38,272 nucleotides of DNA from Gemmatimonadaceae bacterium (GCA_017881585.1 JADGQS010000014.1:1-38272); one strand, 5' to 3'. Counted from the first letter of the stretch, positions 7,967-19,193 are shown. The notes: a model not told the origin generated them from the letters alone. A program made the numbers and translations.

Positions 7967-8633
7967 GCACGAATTCGTCATCGCCATCGACGGCCCTGCG
8001 GCATCGGGGAAATCGTCGACCGCGAAGCGCGTGGCGGAGCGGCTCGGGATCCATCACGCCGATTCGGGGGCGCTCTACCGGGCGGCGACGGTGGCGCGGC
8101 TGACGCTGGACGGTGCGCCGGAACAGTGGACTCCCGAGTCGGTGCTGTCGGCTGCCGAACGCGTGACGATGCCCAGGCATGATGCGAGTTTCGAAGTCAG
8201 GCTGGACGACTCGCCGCTGGGGCGGGAGCTGCACGAAGCCGCGGTCACCATGCTCGTGAGTCTCGTCGCGAAGATGCAGCCGGTGCGGTCGTGGGTGAAC
8301 GGGCAGATGCGCCGCTGCGCGCGTGAAGGCGCGATCGTGGTGGACGGACGCGACATGGGCACGGCGGTGTTCCCGGCGGCGCAGCTCAAGATCTTTCTCG
8401 TGGCGAGCCCCAGGGAGCGCGCGCGCCGCCGGCTGCTGCAGCGCTTGGACAGGACGCCGCTGGACGAAGAAATCGCCGCGGAAACGGAGGCGCTGACGCA
8501 GCGCGACGCGAAGGATGCGGCGCAGATACAGCAGGCGCCCGACGCGGTGGTGATAGACACGACGCATCTCACGCAGGAAGAGCAGGTGGAGCGGATCGTC
8601 GAGATGGCGGTCCGGGCACGGGTATCCCGGTGA
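7953..8633 (+). CDS. cmk: Cytidylate kinase
   Basis: A 226-residue (d)CMP kinase that phosphorylates CMP and dCMP with ATP. The P-loop GPAASGKSST and HADSGALYRA (nucleotide contact) are at the N-terminus. VDGRDMGTAVFPAAQLKIFLVAS is the characteristic central motif, followed by an Arg-rich lid (RERARRRLLQRL). The GTG start at 7953 lies inside the end of aroA, and the protein begins MSAAEHEFVIAIDGPAA. The order aroA-cmk-rpsA is widespread in bacteria; here ppdK sits between cmk and rpsA. Confidence 0.95.
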   Translation: MSAAEHEFVIAIDGPAASGKSSTAKRVAERLGIHHADSGALYRAATVARLTLDGAPEQWTPESVLSAAERVTMPRHDASFEVRLDDSPLGRELHEAAVTMLVSLVAKMQPVRSWVNGQMRRCAREGAIVVDGRDMGTAVFPAAQLKIFLVASPRERARRRLLQRLDRTPLDEEIAAETEALTQRDAKDAAQIQQAPDAVVIDTTHLTQEEQVERIVEMAVRARVSR

Positions 8634-8672
8634 ACGACGGCCCGGGTGAAATCTGATCTATCAGGAGCCGCA

Positions 8673-11339
<2,667 letters not shown>

Positions 11340-11345
11340 ACGGCA

Positions 11346-11590
11346 GGGGCGAGGGGCGAGTTGAGGGGCGAGTGGCGAGACCAGGGGGAAGTGGCGAGGG
11401 TGAGTGGGGAGTGGGGAGAACCGAGTGGCGAGTAGGAAGTGGGGAGGTCTCTCACCACTTCTGAGCAGGTCGCATCTCTCGCCACTTGTCTCAGAACTCC
11501 CCACTCCCCTCTCAGTTCTCCCCACTTCCCCCTCACCCTCGCCACTCCCCACTGGTCTCGCCACTCGCCCCTCGTCTCGCCACTTCCCTC
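11346..11590 (+). repeat. Long imperfect inverted repeat, family 1 copy A (ppdK-rpsA gap)
   Basis: Together with the tandem array, promoter and leader listed next, this accounts for the 435-base gap between ppdK and rpsA. The left arm (about 11346-11424) is nearly all purine, built of variants of GAGTGGCGAG and GAGTGGGGAG. The right arm (about 11511-11590) is its reverse complement with few mismatches: for example GAGTGGCGAGACCAG at 11370-11384 pairs with CTGGTCTCGCCACTC in the right arm. A shorter inner pairing (GTGGGGAG with CTCCCCAC) encloses a central segment containing CCACTTCT and CTCTCGCC. Copies B and C near 30919 and 36431 share arms and layout. Function unknown; a transcript would form a very long hairpin just after the ppdK stop. 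Confidence 0.9.
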
Positions 11591-11597
11591 TCAAATC

Positions 11598-11649
11598 TGC
11601 AGTCGAGAGATGCAGTCGAGAGATGCAGTCGAGAGATGCAGTCGAGAGA
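11598..11649 (+). repeat. Four tandem 13-bp repeats abutting the rpsA promoter
   Basis: TGCAGTCGAGAGA occurs four times without interruption or mismatch (11598-11610, 11611-11623, 11624-11636, 11637-11649). The last unit ends at the base before the -35 hexamer of the proposed rpsA promoter. It could be a set of regulator sites, an upstream promoter element, or simply a slippage-prone array. Confidence 0.95.
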
Positions 11650-11678
11650 TTGACCAACCCCCTACAACCCACTATGTT
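11650..11678 (+). promoter_or_regulatory. Proposed rpsA promoter and leader
   Basis: TTGACC (11650-11655), a 17-base spacer and TATGTT (11673-11678) give a good housekeeping-type promoter, with an expected start near 11685 and a leader of about 90 bases. Within the leader CTCGCCG-TCG-CGGCGAG (11728-11744) is a perfect seven-pair hairpin, upstream of AGGAG at 11764-11768 and ATG 11775. S1 is known to control its own translation in other bacteria; whether this hairpin takes part is a guess. Confidence 0.65.
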
Positions 11679-11774
11679 AAATGGCTCCGGTATTTCGGCC
11701 GGGACCACTGTTGGTTCACCCCGTATCCTCGCCGTCGCGGCGAGCCGATCCCCTCCGCGATTCAGGAGCAGTTC

Positions 11775-13616
11775 ATGACCCCCGACACGAACACCATCGA
11801 AGCACCCGACATCGCCGGCGTCTCGCCGCTCTCGCAACGCGAGAAGCGCGACCTGCAGAAGGCGCAACTGCGCCCGCTCGCCAATCGCCGTCCCGAGCTC
11901 TACGAGGAGGACGAGTACACGTCCGACGAGTACGAGCAGATGATGGATATGTACAACGGCACCCTCGCGTCGATCGAAGAAGGCGAGATCGTCAAGTCGA
12001 AGGTGCTCGAGATCCGCGACAACCTCGTCGTGCTCGACATCGGATTCAAGTCCGAAGGCACGATCCCGCTCGAAGAGTTCAAGGACCTCCCCGACCTCAA
12101 GCCGGGTGACGAAGTCGAAGTGCTCCTCGAGCACCTCGAAGACCAGGAAGGCTCGGTCGTCCTTTCGAAGAAGAAGGCCGACTTCATGCGCGTGTGGGAA
12201 CGCATCCGCGTCGCATACGAGTCCGACCAGCCCGTCGAAGGCACGCTCGTCAAGAAGATCAAGGGCGGCGTCGTCGTCGACCTCATGGGCGTCGACGCGT
12301 TCCTTCCCGGCTCGCAGATCGCGCTCCGCCGCGTGCCGAACATCGACGAACTCCTCGGCCAGAAATACGAGTTCAAGATCATCAAGCTCAACAAGCGCCG
12401 CCGCAACATCGTCGTCTCGCGCCGCGTGATCCTCGAGACCGAGCGCGCCGGCAAGCGCGAGAAGTTGATGAAGGAGCTCGAGAAGGACCAGGTGCGGAAG
12501 GGCGTCGTGAAGAACATCACGGACTTCGGCGCATTTATCGATTTAGGCGGCGTCGACGGCCTGCTGCACATCACCGACATGTCGTGGGGCCGCATCCAGC
12601 ACCCGAGCGAGATGGTCGCGATCGGCGCGGAGCTCGAGGTCAAGGTGCTCGACATCGATTGGGAACGCGAGCGCATTTCGCTCGGGCTGAAGCAGCTCCA
12701 AAGCTACCCGTGGAAAGATGTAGCCGCGAAGTATCCCGTAGGCACGCGCGTCTCAGGCAAGGTGGTCTCGATCACCAACTACGGCGCGTTCATTGAGCTC
12801 GAGCCGGGCATCGAAGGCCTCGTGCACATCAGCGAGATGAGCTGGACGCGCAACGTCCGCCACCCGTCGAAGCTCGTGAGCATCGGCGAGGCGATCGAGG
12901 CGGTGGTGCTCAAGGTCGATCCGACCGAGGAGAAGATCTCGCTCGGCATGAAACAGACCGAGCAGGATCCGTGGATGGTGCTGCCGCTCAAGTACCCGGT
13001 GGGCACGCGCATCAACGGCAAGGTCCGCAACCTGACCTCGTTCGGCGCGTTCGTCGAGATCGAGCCGGGCATCGACGGCCTCATCCACATCTCCGACATG
13101 AGCTGGACCAAACGCGTGCAGCACCCGTCGGAAGTCGTCAAGAAGGGTGACGATGTGGACGTGGTGATCCTGAACATCGACAGCGACAACAAGCGCATCT
13201 CGCTCGGGCTGAAGCAGGCCGAGGAAGATCCGTGGCTCAAGATCGGCGAGAACTATCCGGTCGGCACGGAACTGCGCGGCAAGGTCGTCCGCCTGATGGA
13301 CAAGGGCGTGGTCGTCGACGTCGGCAACGACATCGAGGGCTTCGTGCCGATCTCGCAGCTCAACGTGACCGGCAAGCCGATCCAGAGCCCGGCCGATGTC
13401 GCGTGGGAGACGATGAACCTCGACGTGCGCGTGCTCGAGGTCGATCCAATCCACCGTCGCATCGTGCTCGCGGTCACGGGAATTCCGGAGGAGCAACCGC
13501 CCCGTCCGGAGACGCCGTCGAAGGTCTTCACGGAAGATGGGGAAGCCACTGCGGCCGACGTGCCGCCGGAAGTCATCGCGGCGGCGCTGGCCGAGGCGGA
13601 AACGACCGAAGGCTAA
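11775..13616 (+). CDS. rpsA: 30S ribosomal protein S1
   Basis: A 613-residue S1 with six S1/OB-fold repeats, needed for mRNA docking on the 30S subunit. An acidic N-terminal segment (YEEDEYTSDEYEQMMDMY) precedes repeat 1 (EEGEIVKSKVLEIRDNL). Repeats 3-5 are the most canonical RNA-binding units: ITDFGAFIDLGGVDGLLHI, ITNYGAFIELEPGIEGLVHI and LTSFGAFVEIEPGIDGLIHI, each followed by a '(D/E)MSW' turn. Repeat 6 (VRLMDKGVVVDVGNDIEGF) precedes a short acidic tail (AEAETTEG). The start is ATG 11775 with AGGAG seven bases upstream; the frame stays open upstream into the repeat region but has no support there. It has its own promoter after the ppdK repeat. Confidence 0.97.
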   Translation: MTPDTNTIEAPDIAGVSPLSQREKRDLQKAQLRPLANRRPELYEEDEYTSDEYEQMMDMYNGTLASIEEGEIVKSKVLEIRDNLVVLDIGFKSEGTIPLEEFKDLPDLKPGDEVEVLLEHLEDQEGSVVLSKKKADFMRVWERIRVAYESDQPVEGTLVKKIKGGVVVDLMGVDAFLPGSQIALRRVPNIDELLGQKYEFKIIKLNKRRRNIVVSRRVILETERAGKREKLMKELEKDQVRKGVVKNITDFGAFIDLGGVDGLLHITDMSWGRIQHPSEMVAIGAELEVKVLDIDWERERISLGLKQLQSYPWKDVAAKYPVGTRVSGKVVSITNYGAFIELEPGIEGLVHISEMSWTRNVRHPSKLVSIGEAIEAVVLKVDPTEEKISLGMKQTEQDPWMVLPLKYPVGTRINGKVRNLTSFGAFVEIEPGIDGLIHISDMSWTKRVQHPSEVVKKGDDVDVVILNIDSDNKRISLGLKQAEEDPWLKIGENYPVGTELRGKVVRLMDKGVVVDVGNDIEGFVPISQLNVTGKPIQSPADVAWETMNLDVRVLEVDPIHRRIVLAVTGIPEEQPPRPETPSKVFTEDGEATAADVPPEVIAAALAEAETTEG

Positions 13617-13626
13617 GGAACGGCGA

Positions 13627-13687
13627 CGACGAGCGACGGCTACGCAATGGCGACGAGCGACGGCTACGCAATGGCGACGAGCGACGG
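13627..13687 (+). repeat. 24-bp tandem repeats after rpsA
   Basis: The 24-base unit CGACGAGCGACGGCTACGCA plus ATGG occurs at 13627-13650 and 13651-13674, followed by a 13-base partial copy (13675-13687). The array starts ten bases after the rpsA stop and runs into the inverted repeat that follows. Its vocabulary (GACGAGCGACGG) differs from the GAGTGGCGAG family elsewhere in the window. Confidence 0.93.
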
Positions 13688-13824
13688 GTGAGGGGCGACT
13701 TGGCGAAGAGCGACGTGCGACGGGCGAGGAGCAGGTCTCCTCGCTTCTCGCCCGTCGCTCTTCGCCAGATCGCCCCTCACGCGTCGCTCTTCGCTCTTCG
13801 CCGGATCGCCCCTCCCGCGTCGCT
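13681..13824 (+). repeat. Inverted repeat plus 36-bp-period direct repeat at a gene start
   Basis: The left arm 13681-13730 is the imperfect reverse complement of 13737-13786; for instance GGCGAAGAGCGAC pairs with the right-arm stretch GTCGC-TCTTCGCC, and TGAGGGGCGA pairs with TCGCCCCTCA. Part of the right arm is then repeated directly: 13757-13788 and 13793-13824 are 32-base copies with two mismatches at a period of 36 bases. Because 36 is a multiple of three, the copy encodes a duplicated 12-residue stretch (ALRQIAPHASLF / ALRRIAPPASLV) before the signal peptide of the next gene. Confidence 0.88.
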
Positions 13825-15739
13825 CGTTGCCTGTTGTTTGGCGCTGCTCGCCGCGTGCCGCGCTCCGTCACTGCTGATTCGCGACGACTCCGACACGCAA
13901 CTCGCGCACACGACGATCGCGGGGCCGAGCACGGGCGATCGCGGTCCGTACGGCACGAAGTTCCTGTACTACGGCAGCGGCACGGACAAGAACCGTGCAG
14001 TGTACCGCGATTCGGTTTCGCTCAAGACACGCCCGGTGAACGCGACCCCGTTCCTGCGCGGCGGCGACAAGAAGGCGCTCGCCGAGCGGTGGAAGTACTG
14101 GGGCTTCGACGTCAAACGCCTCCCGCTCAACGCCCGCGTCTGGTATCCCGACGGAGCGGGTCCGTTTCCGCTCGTGCTGATCGTGCACGGCAATCACGAC
14201 ATGAAGAAGTTCTCCGACCCGGGCTACGCATATCTCGGCGAACAGCTCGCGAGCCGCGGCTACATCCTCGCGTCGGTGGACGAGAATTTCCTGAACGGCG
14301 GGCTGCGCGGCGAGAACGACGTGCGCGGATGGGTGCTGCTGCAGCATCTCGCCGCGTGGAAACAGTGGAGTGCGGAACCGGGGAATCCGTTCTTCGGGAA
14401 AGTCGACATGGCGCGCATCGCGCTGATCGGGCACTCGCGCGGCGGGGAGGCGGTGCAGCTCGCCGCGTCATTCAATCATCTCCCGCGCTATCCCGACGAC
14501 GCGCGCGTGACGATGAACTTCGGGTTCAACATCAGAACCATCATCGCGATCGCGCCCGTCGATGGCACGTACAAGCCCACGGACCGGCTCAACCCGATCG
14601 AGAACGTGAATTATTTCGTCCTCCACGGCGCGCACGACGGCGACGTGCAGACGATGATGGGCATGCGCGCATACGATCGCGTGCGATTCACCGAAGGTTC
14701 GTCGTGGGTGAAGGCCGCGCTCTACATCTATCGCGCGAATCACGGTCAGTTCAACACGACGTGGGGGAACAACGACGTCGGCGATTCCGGCTGGCTGCTC
14801 GCGAAGGACCTCCTGCTCGAGGGCGACGAGCAGCGCCAGATCGCGAAAGTGTTCATCACGGGATTCCTGGACCTGACGCTCCGCGACAAGCGCGAGTACC
14901 TGCCGATGTTCCGCGACCATCGCGCGGTGGGGACTTGGCTGCCGAAGACGACCTACCTCTCGCGATTCGAGGCGCCCACCGAGCGCATCATCGCCGACTA
15001 CGAGGAGGACATCGACGTCACCACCGGTTCGGCGCGCGGCGTGAGGATCTCCGGCTCGCGCCTCGCGACCTGGAAGGAAGTCGGACTGAAAATGCGCAGC
15101 CGCGGATTCCAGCCGTTCGACAACAACGTCGCGATGCTCGGCTGGACCGCCGCGCGCAGCGCGAGCGACACGGCGCGTGCGAGCTACACGCTCTCGCTGC
15201 CCGATTCGCTCGCACGGGCGTGGAATCTTTCCGCGACATCATCGGTGGTGTTCGATCTCGCGAACTACGGTGTCAAGCCGCGACCGCTTTCGCCGGCGGA
15301 CACTGCGACACCACCGCTGCACGAAGACACGACGCATGCGAATCCCACCTCGGCGCCCGCGGCGGCGCCGCCCGTCCTCAGCGATTCCGCCAAGGCCGCC
15401 GCGGCAAAAGCCGACTCGCTTCCGCTCGACCTCACCGTCGAACTGGTCCTCGCCGACGGTCGCGTGGCGTCACTGCCGCTCTCGGATGTCGCGCCGATCC
15501 GTCCGCCGCTCACCGCGCGGATCTGGAAGTACGACTACATCGCCAAGCGCCTGAACCCGCCGTCGAAGGACCACGACGACATTCTCTCGCATTACACGAT
15601 TCCGCTCGCGTTGTTCGCGAAACGGCTGCCGGGATTCGATGCGTCGGCTGTTCGCGCGATCAGATTCCGTTTCGATCGCGGGCCTGCGGGGACGATTCTG
15701 CTCGACGATGTCGGCTTCGATCTCGGCACCGCCCCCTGA
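13715..15739 (+). CDS. Alpha/beta-hydrolase lipoprotein with C-terminal accessory domain (substrate unknown)
   Basis: Counted from GTG 13715 the protein has 674 residues. A hydrophobic segment ends in the lipobox LLAAC (lipid-modified Cys about residue 48), indicating an envelope lipoprotein. The hydrolase core follows: LVLIVHGNHDM (oxyanion-hole region), the nucleophile elbow LIGHSRGGEAV (Ser about 240), an Asp in LHGAHDGDV (about 307) and a His in RANHGQFN (about 341). After about residue 400 there is a region rich in beta strands, interrupted by a Pro/Ala/Thr-rich linker around 15290-15410 and ending in FDRGPAGTILLDDVGF, reminiscent of a carbohydrate-binding-like jelly roll. Substrate is unknown; esterase or dienelactone-hydrolase-like activity is plausible. 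The start is uncertain: there is no ATG, and only GTG 13715 or TTG 13700 precede the signal sequence, both inside repeats. Confidence 0.75.
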   Translation: MRRARSRSPRFSPVALRQIAPHASLFALRRIAPPASLVACCLALLAACRAPSLLIRDDSDTQLAHTTIAGPSTGDRGPYGTKFLYYGSGTDKNRAVYRDSVSLKTRPVNATPFLRGGDKKALAERWKYWGFDVKRLPLNARVWYPDGAGPFPLVLIVHGNHDMKKFSDPGYAYLGEQLASRGYILASVDENFLNGGLRGENDVRGWVLLQHLAAWKQWSAEPGNPFFGKVDMARIALIGHSRGGEAVQLAASFNHLPRYPDDARVTMNFGFNIRTIIAIAPVDGTYKPTDRLNPIENVNYFVLHGAHDGDVQTMMGMRAYDRVRFTEGSSWVKAALYIYRANHGQFNTTWGNNDVGDSGWLLAKDLLLEGDEQRQIAKVFITGFLDLTLRDKREYLPMFRDHRAVGTWLPKTTYLSRFEAPTERIIADYEEDIDVTTGSARGVRISGSRLATWKEVGLKMRSRGFQPFDNNVAMLGWTAARSASDTARASYTLSLPDSLARAWNLSATSSVVFDLANYGVKPRPLSPADTATPPLHEDTTHANPTSAPAAAPPVLSDSAKAAAAKADSLPLDLTVELVLADGRVASLPLSDVAPIRPPLTARIWKYDYIAKRLNPPSKDHDDILSHYTIPLALFAKRLPGFDASAVRAIRFRFDRGPAGTILLDDVGFDLGTAP

Positions 15740-15766
15740 AGACGTGCGGAACCGGCATGTGCGTCC

Positions 15767-15772
15767 TAGGTT
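15767..15772 (+). promoter_or_regulatory. Putative -10 element for a leaderless transcript (repeat-protein gene)
   Basis: TAGGTT followed by CCACTCC and then ATG 15780. The 20 bases from CCTAG to the ATGTC match those before the gene at 17643 with one mismatch. No Shine-Dalgarno sequence precedes the ATG. The gap to the upstream gene is only 40 bases. Confidence 0.55.
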
Positions 15773-15779
15773 CCACTCC

Positions 15780-17597
15780 ATGTCGACGCGCGTTCATCGT
15801 CCTCTGTCACTCCCGCTCCCAAGACTCCTCGCGGGGGCCGCGCGCGGACTGTGCCTGCTGATATTGGCCATCGCGGGCGCGGCGACGGCGCAGGCGCAGG
15901 AGTTCACGCGACAGATGGTCATGGTGGCCACGCTCCGGCCAGTCGGCGATCCCAAGGTTGCCCGCCGCGTGGGCGACGAGGCCAGGGCACGCATCGCCCG
16001 GATGGGCAACAAGCGGGAGATGCAGGTGCTCGACCCCTACTTCGTGGAGCGGGCGTTCAATCTGTCGGACCTCGCGTACGACAAGCCGCTCGGCGACCGC
16101 GAGCTGTTCGAGACCGCGCGTTTCATGCGCGTCGACGAGGTGCTCTTCGGCACGGTGACCGCCCGCGCTGGCGAAGTAACCGTCGTCGCTGGGCTCAGGC
16201 TTACGCGCGACTGGGGTCAGCACCAGCCGTTGCCCGTGGTTCGCGCGGCGACAGCGGCCGAGGCCGCCGAAAAGCTCGCCGGTGAGGTCACGAAGGCGAG
16301 GCAGCAGCTGAGCTCGCTGCGCCGGTGCGAAAACGCCATGCATGAAGGGAAGCAGGCGAATGCCATTCGTTTCGCCGAGGATGGGGTGAAGGCGTACCCG
16401 GCGAGCACGTTCGCCCGGACCTGCCTGCTCGCCGGCTTGCTCTGGCTTGGCGAGCGCGCGGACTCCGTCCTCCGGGTGGCCGACCAAATCCTCGGACTCG
16501 ATTCGCTCAACATCCTTGCAACGGTGGCGAGAGCGTCCGCGCTCCAGGCCGAGAACCGTCCGGCCGACGCGGAACGCGCGTGGCTGCGAGTCACCGACCT
16601 GCGCGCCGACAGCATCGACCTGGGCGTGCGCACGGTGGAGGCACTCTTGCAGCTGCCCCGCCCGTCGTCCGCCCTCGACGTCACGCGGCGTCTCAGCGCC
16701 CTCGACGGGAAGGAGCCGCGCCTGCAACGGCTCCGCTTCCGCGCCTGGTACGCGATGTCGTCGTGGAAGGAGACGGCCGCGCTCGGCGATTCCCTCGACA
16801 CGGCCGACGACGCCGAGTTCCGCGACGACTCGAGTTACGCCGTGCGCTACGTGGATGCCCTGCGGCAGAGCGGCGACTCGATCGGTGCGCTGGCCGTGAG
16901 CGCGCGCTCCGTGAAACGCTATCCGGGCGACGCCCGCGTGTACGCGCAGTACGTCGCGCTGATCGGCGGCGAGAGCGGTGCGGCGTTGCCGCGCGGCATC
17001 ATGCGCTTTCCCTCGGAGCCGGAGTTCTACGTGATCGCCGCGAAGAACGCACGCGACGCCGGCAGACGGCGCGAGGCGATCGCCGCCACCGCGGCGGCCG
17101 TGCGAGCCGACCCCGGGCTGGCGCAGGGATACCTGCAGATGGCCGAACTGTGGTTCGAGGAACAGTTGCCGGATAGCGCCTTGGCGGTGTTGCGCCGCGC
17201 GCCGCGCAGCGGCGACGGCGTCGAGATGCTGCGCAGCTATGCGATCGGGCGCGGCGCGCGGGTGCTTCGCTCGGCGGGAGACACCTCGCTGGCGTTGCAG
17301 CGCGTCGCCGTGAACTTCCTTCTCCTCGCCGACAGCATCGAGTCGCGCGAGGACTCGCGCAACTATGCCGCGGCGGGGATGCTGCAACTGGCCAGGAGTG
17401 AACTCGTAGTGGCCGGCAAGACGCGAGACTGCGCCGAGGTCAAGCGGGCGGATGCGGCGCTCGGTTCGTCGGCGAGCCTCATAGCGCGCGGCGTGGGCTC
17501 GGCGGCGGGCACAGGCGACGGACTCAAGCAGGCATGGGACGCGATGAGGGCAGCCGTCGACAATGGCACGCGGGTGCTGTGCAAGCCGCCGGGCTGA
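15780..17597 (+). CDS. Exported TPR-like repeat protein, function unknown
   Basis: A 605-residue protein with a Sec signal peptide: a basic n-region, a hydrophobic core (GLCLLILAIAGAA) and an AQA cleavage site after about residue 39. The first 150 residues of the mature part include FTRQMVMVATLRPVGDPKVA and VDEVLFGTVTA, which resemble the beta-strand/helix mix of a periplasmic nucleating domain. The rest is almost purely helical, rich in Ala, Leu and Arg with spaced pairs such as AIRFAEDGVKAYPAS and AIAATAAAVRADPGLAQGYLQMAELW, typical of tetratricopeptide-like solenoids. Four cysteines (RRCEN, RTCLL, TRDCAEV, VLCKPPG) could form two disulphides. It is probably a periplasmic scaffold. I do not recognise a named family. 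Confidence 0.75.
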   Translation: MSTRVHRPLSLPLPRLLAGAARGLCLLILAIAGAATAQAQEFTRQMVMVATLRPVGDPKVARRVGDEARARIARMGNKREMQVLDPYFVERAFNLSDLAYDKPLGDRELFETARFMRVDEVLFGTVTARAGEVTVVAGLRLTRDWGQHQPLPVVRAATAAEAAEKLAGEVTKARQQLSSLRRCENAMHEGKQANAIRFAEDGVKAYPASTFARTCLLAGLLWLGERADSVLRVADQILGLDSLNILATVARASALQAENRPADAERAWLRVTDLRADSIDLGVRTVEALLQLPRPSSALDVTRRLSALDGKEPRLQRLRFRAWYAMSSWKETAALGDSLDTADDAEFRDDSSYAVRYVDALRQSGDSIGALAVSARSVKRYPGDARVYAQYVALIGGESGAALPRGIMRFPSEPEFYVIAAKNARDAGRRREAIAATAAAVRADPGLAQGYLQMAELWFEEQLPDSALAVLRRAPRSGDGVEMLRSYAIGRGARVLRSAGDTSLALQRVAVNFLLLADSIESREDSRNYAAAGMLQLARSELVVAGKTRDCAEVKRADAALGSSASLIARGVGSAAGTGDGLKQAWDAMRAAVDNGTRVLCKPPG

Positions 17598-17629
17598 CCG
17601 CGATCGTTCCGGAACCCTCGTCCGCACCC

Positions 17630-17635
17630 TAGTTT
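17630..17635 (+). promoter_or_regulatory. Putative -10 element for a leaderless transcript (carboxyltransferase gene)
   Basis: TAGTTT followed by CCACTCC and ATG 17643, the same arrangement as at 15767. The distance from hexamer to ATG (seven bases) fits transcription starting on the ATG. It would drive the acyl-CoA carboxylase operon. Confidence 0.55.
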
Positions 17636-17642
17636 CCACTCC

Positions 17643-19193
17643 ATGTCCATGCGCGAGAAACTCGATCTCCTGGAGAAACGCCGCGCCGAATCCGAGCTCG
17701 GCGGAGGCGCCAAGCGCCTCGCGGCCCAGCACGCCAAGGGCAAGCTCTCCGCCCGCGAACGGCTCGACGTTCTTCTCGATGAAGGAACGTTCACCGAACT
17801 CGACCGTTTCGTCACGCACCGCTCGACCGACTTCGGGACCGAGAGGGAGCGCCCGTACGGCGACGGCGTGGTCACCGGCTTCGGCCGCGTCGACGGCCGC
17901 CTGGTCTACGTCTTCTCGCAGGACTTCACGGTCTTCGGCGGGTCGCTCAGCGAGACGCACGCGAAGAAGATCTGCAAGGTGATGGACCTCGCTATGGAAA
18001 ACGGCGCGCCGGTGATCGGGCTCAACGATTCCGGCGGCGCCCGCATCCAGGAGGGCGTGGTCTCGCTGGGCGGGTACGCCGACATCTTCCTGCGCAATAC
18101 TCTGGCGTCGGGCGTCGTTCCGCAGATCTCGGCGATCCTCGGCCCGTGCGCGGGCGGCGCCGTGTACTCGCCGGCGATCACCGACTTCACGTTCATGGTG
18201 CGCGGCACGTCGTTCATGTTCGTGACGGGCCCGAACGTCGTGAAGACGGTGACGCACGAGGACGTCACGATGGAGCAGCTCGGCGGCGCCGAGACGCACG
18301 GCGAGGTGAGCGGCGTCTCGCACTTCACCTGCGGAACGGAGCTCGAGTGCCTCCATGGGATTCGGTCCTTGTTTCGCTACCTTCCGTCGAACAATGTGGA
18401 CACGCCGCCTCGCGGCGCCGGAACCGATCCGCACGACCGCCGCGAAGAAGCGCTGCTCGACGTCGTCCCCGACAGCCCGAACAAGCCATACGACATGCAC
18501 GACGTGCTGCGCCGCGTCATTGACGACGGCGAGTTCCTCGAGGTGCAGAAGGAGTTCGCCGCGAACATCATCGTCGGCTTCGCGCACTTGGGCGGGCACA
18601 GCGTCGGCCTCGTCGCCAACCAGCCGGCGGTGCTCGCCGGTGTGCTCGACATCAGCGCGAGCGTGAAGGCGGCGCGGTTCATTCGCTTCTGCGACGCGTT
18701 CAACATTCCGCTCGTGACGTTCGAGGACGTGCCCGGCTTTCTTCCCGGGCTCGCGCAGGAGCACGGCGGCATCATCAAGCACGGCGCGAAGCTGCTCTAT
18801 GCGTACTGCGAAGCGACGGTGCCGAAGCTCACCGTGATCACGCGCAAGGCCTACGGCGGCGCGTACGACGTCATGAGCTCGAAGCACATTCGCGGCGACT
18901 TCAACATCGCCTGGCCCACCGCGGAGATCGCCGTGATGGGTCCGAAAGGCGCCGTCGAGATCCTGTTCAAGAAGGAGATCGCGGAGAGCGACGATCCCGC
19001 GAAAGCCACCGACGCGCGCGTCGCCGAATACACCGAGAAGTTCGCGAACCCGTACGTGGCGGCTGCGCATGGGTATGTGGACGACATCATCGACCCGCGC
19101 GACACGCGTCCACGCCTGATCGCGGCGCTCGGGTCGCTGCAGGGCAAGCGGGCGAAGAACCCGCCGAAGAAGCACGGGAACATCCCGCTCTGA
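17643..19193 (+). CDS. Acyl-CoA (probably propionyl-CoA) carboxylase, carboxyltransferase subunit
   Basis: A 516-residue carboxyltransferase beta subunit that moves CO2 from biotin to an acyl-CoA. The N-terminus ([38 protein letters not shown]) and the crotonase-fold core ([50 protein letters not shown]) are those of PccB/MmdA-type proteins. The second half carries [36 protein letters not shown] and the C-terminal [10 protein letters not shown]. The length equals the propionyl-CoA carboxylase type, so propionyl- or methylmalonyl-CoA chemistry is more likely than acetyl-CoA, but the choice cannot be made from motifs alone. The biotin carboxylase gene follows four bases later, and the biotin carrier is downstream. 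Confidence 0.93.
   Translation: MSMREKLDLLEKRRAESELGGGAKRLAAQHAKGKLSARERLDVLLDEGTFTELDRFVTHRSTDFGTERERPYGDGVVTGFGRVDGRLVYVFSQDFTVFGGSLSETHAKKICKVMDLAMENGAPVIGLNDSGGARIQEGVVSLGGYADIFLRNTLASGVVPQISAILGPCAGGAVYSPAITDFTFMVRGTSFMFVTGPNVVKTVTHEDVTMEQLGGAETHGEVSGVSHFTCGTELECLHGIRSLFRYLPSNNVDTPPRGAGTDPHDRREEALLDVVPDSPNKPYDMHDVLRRVIDDGEFLEVQKEFAANIIVGFAHLGGHSVGLVANQPAVLAGVLDISASVKAARFIRFCDAFNIPLVTFEDVPGFLPGLAQEHGGIIKHGAKLLYAYCEATVPKLTVITRKAYGGAYDVMSSKHIRGDFNIAWPTAEIAVMGPKGAVEILFKKEIAESDDPAKATDARVAEYTEKFANPYVAAAHGYVDDIIDPRDTRPRLIAALGSLQGKRAKNPPKKHGNIPL

Noticed and set aside
11346-11649. A CRISPR array
   Set aside because: The units are degenerate, of irregular spacing and arranged as one palindrome; the tandem part has no spacers, and no cas gene is near.
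11439-11774. An N-terminal extension of S1 into the repeat region
   Set aside because: The frame is open, but it encodes only repeat words. AGGAG before ATG 11775 and S1 homology from there on fix the start downstream of a promoter.
13232-13714. An 835-residue form of the hydrolase starting inside rpsA
   Set aside because: The first 160 codons are an off-frame reading of rpsA and the repeat. The signal peptide at about 13820-13860 indicates that translation begins shortly before it.
15807-19175. A 1122-codon open frame on the minus strand
   Set aside because: It runs opposite the repeat-protein and carboxyltransferase genes with a shadow-type composition. Both + strand products have signal-peptide or family motifs, so the antisense frame is not supported.
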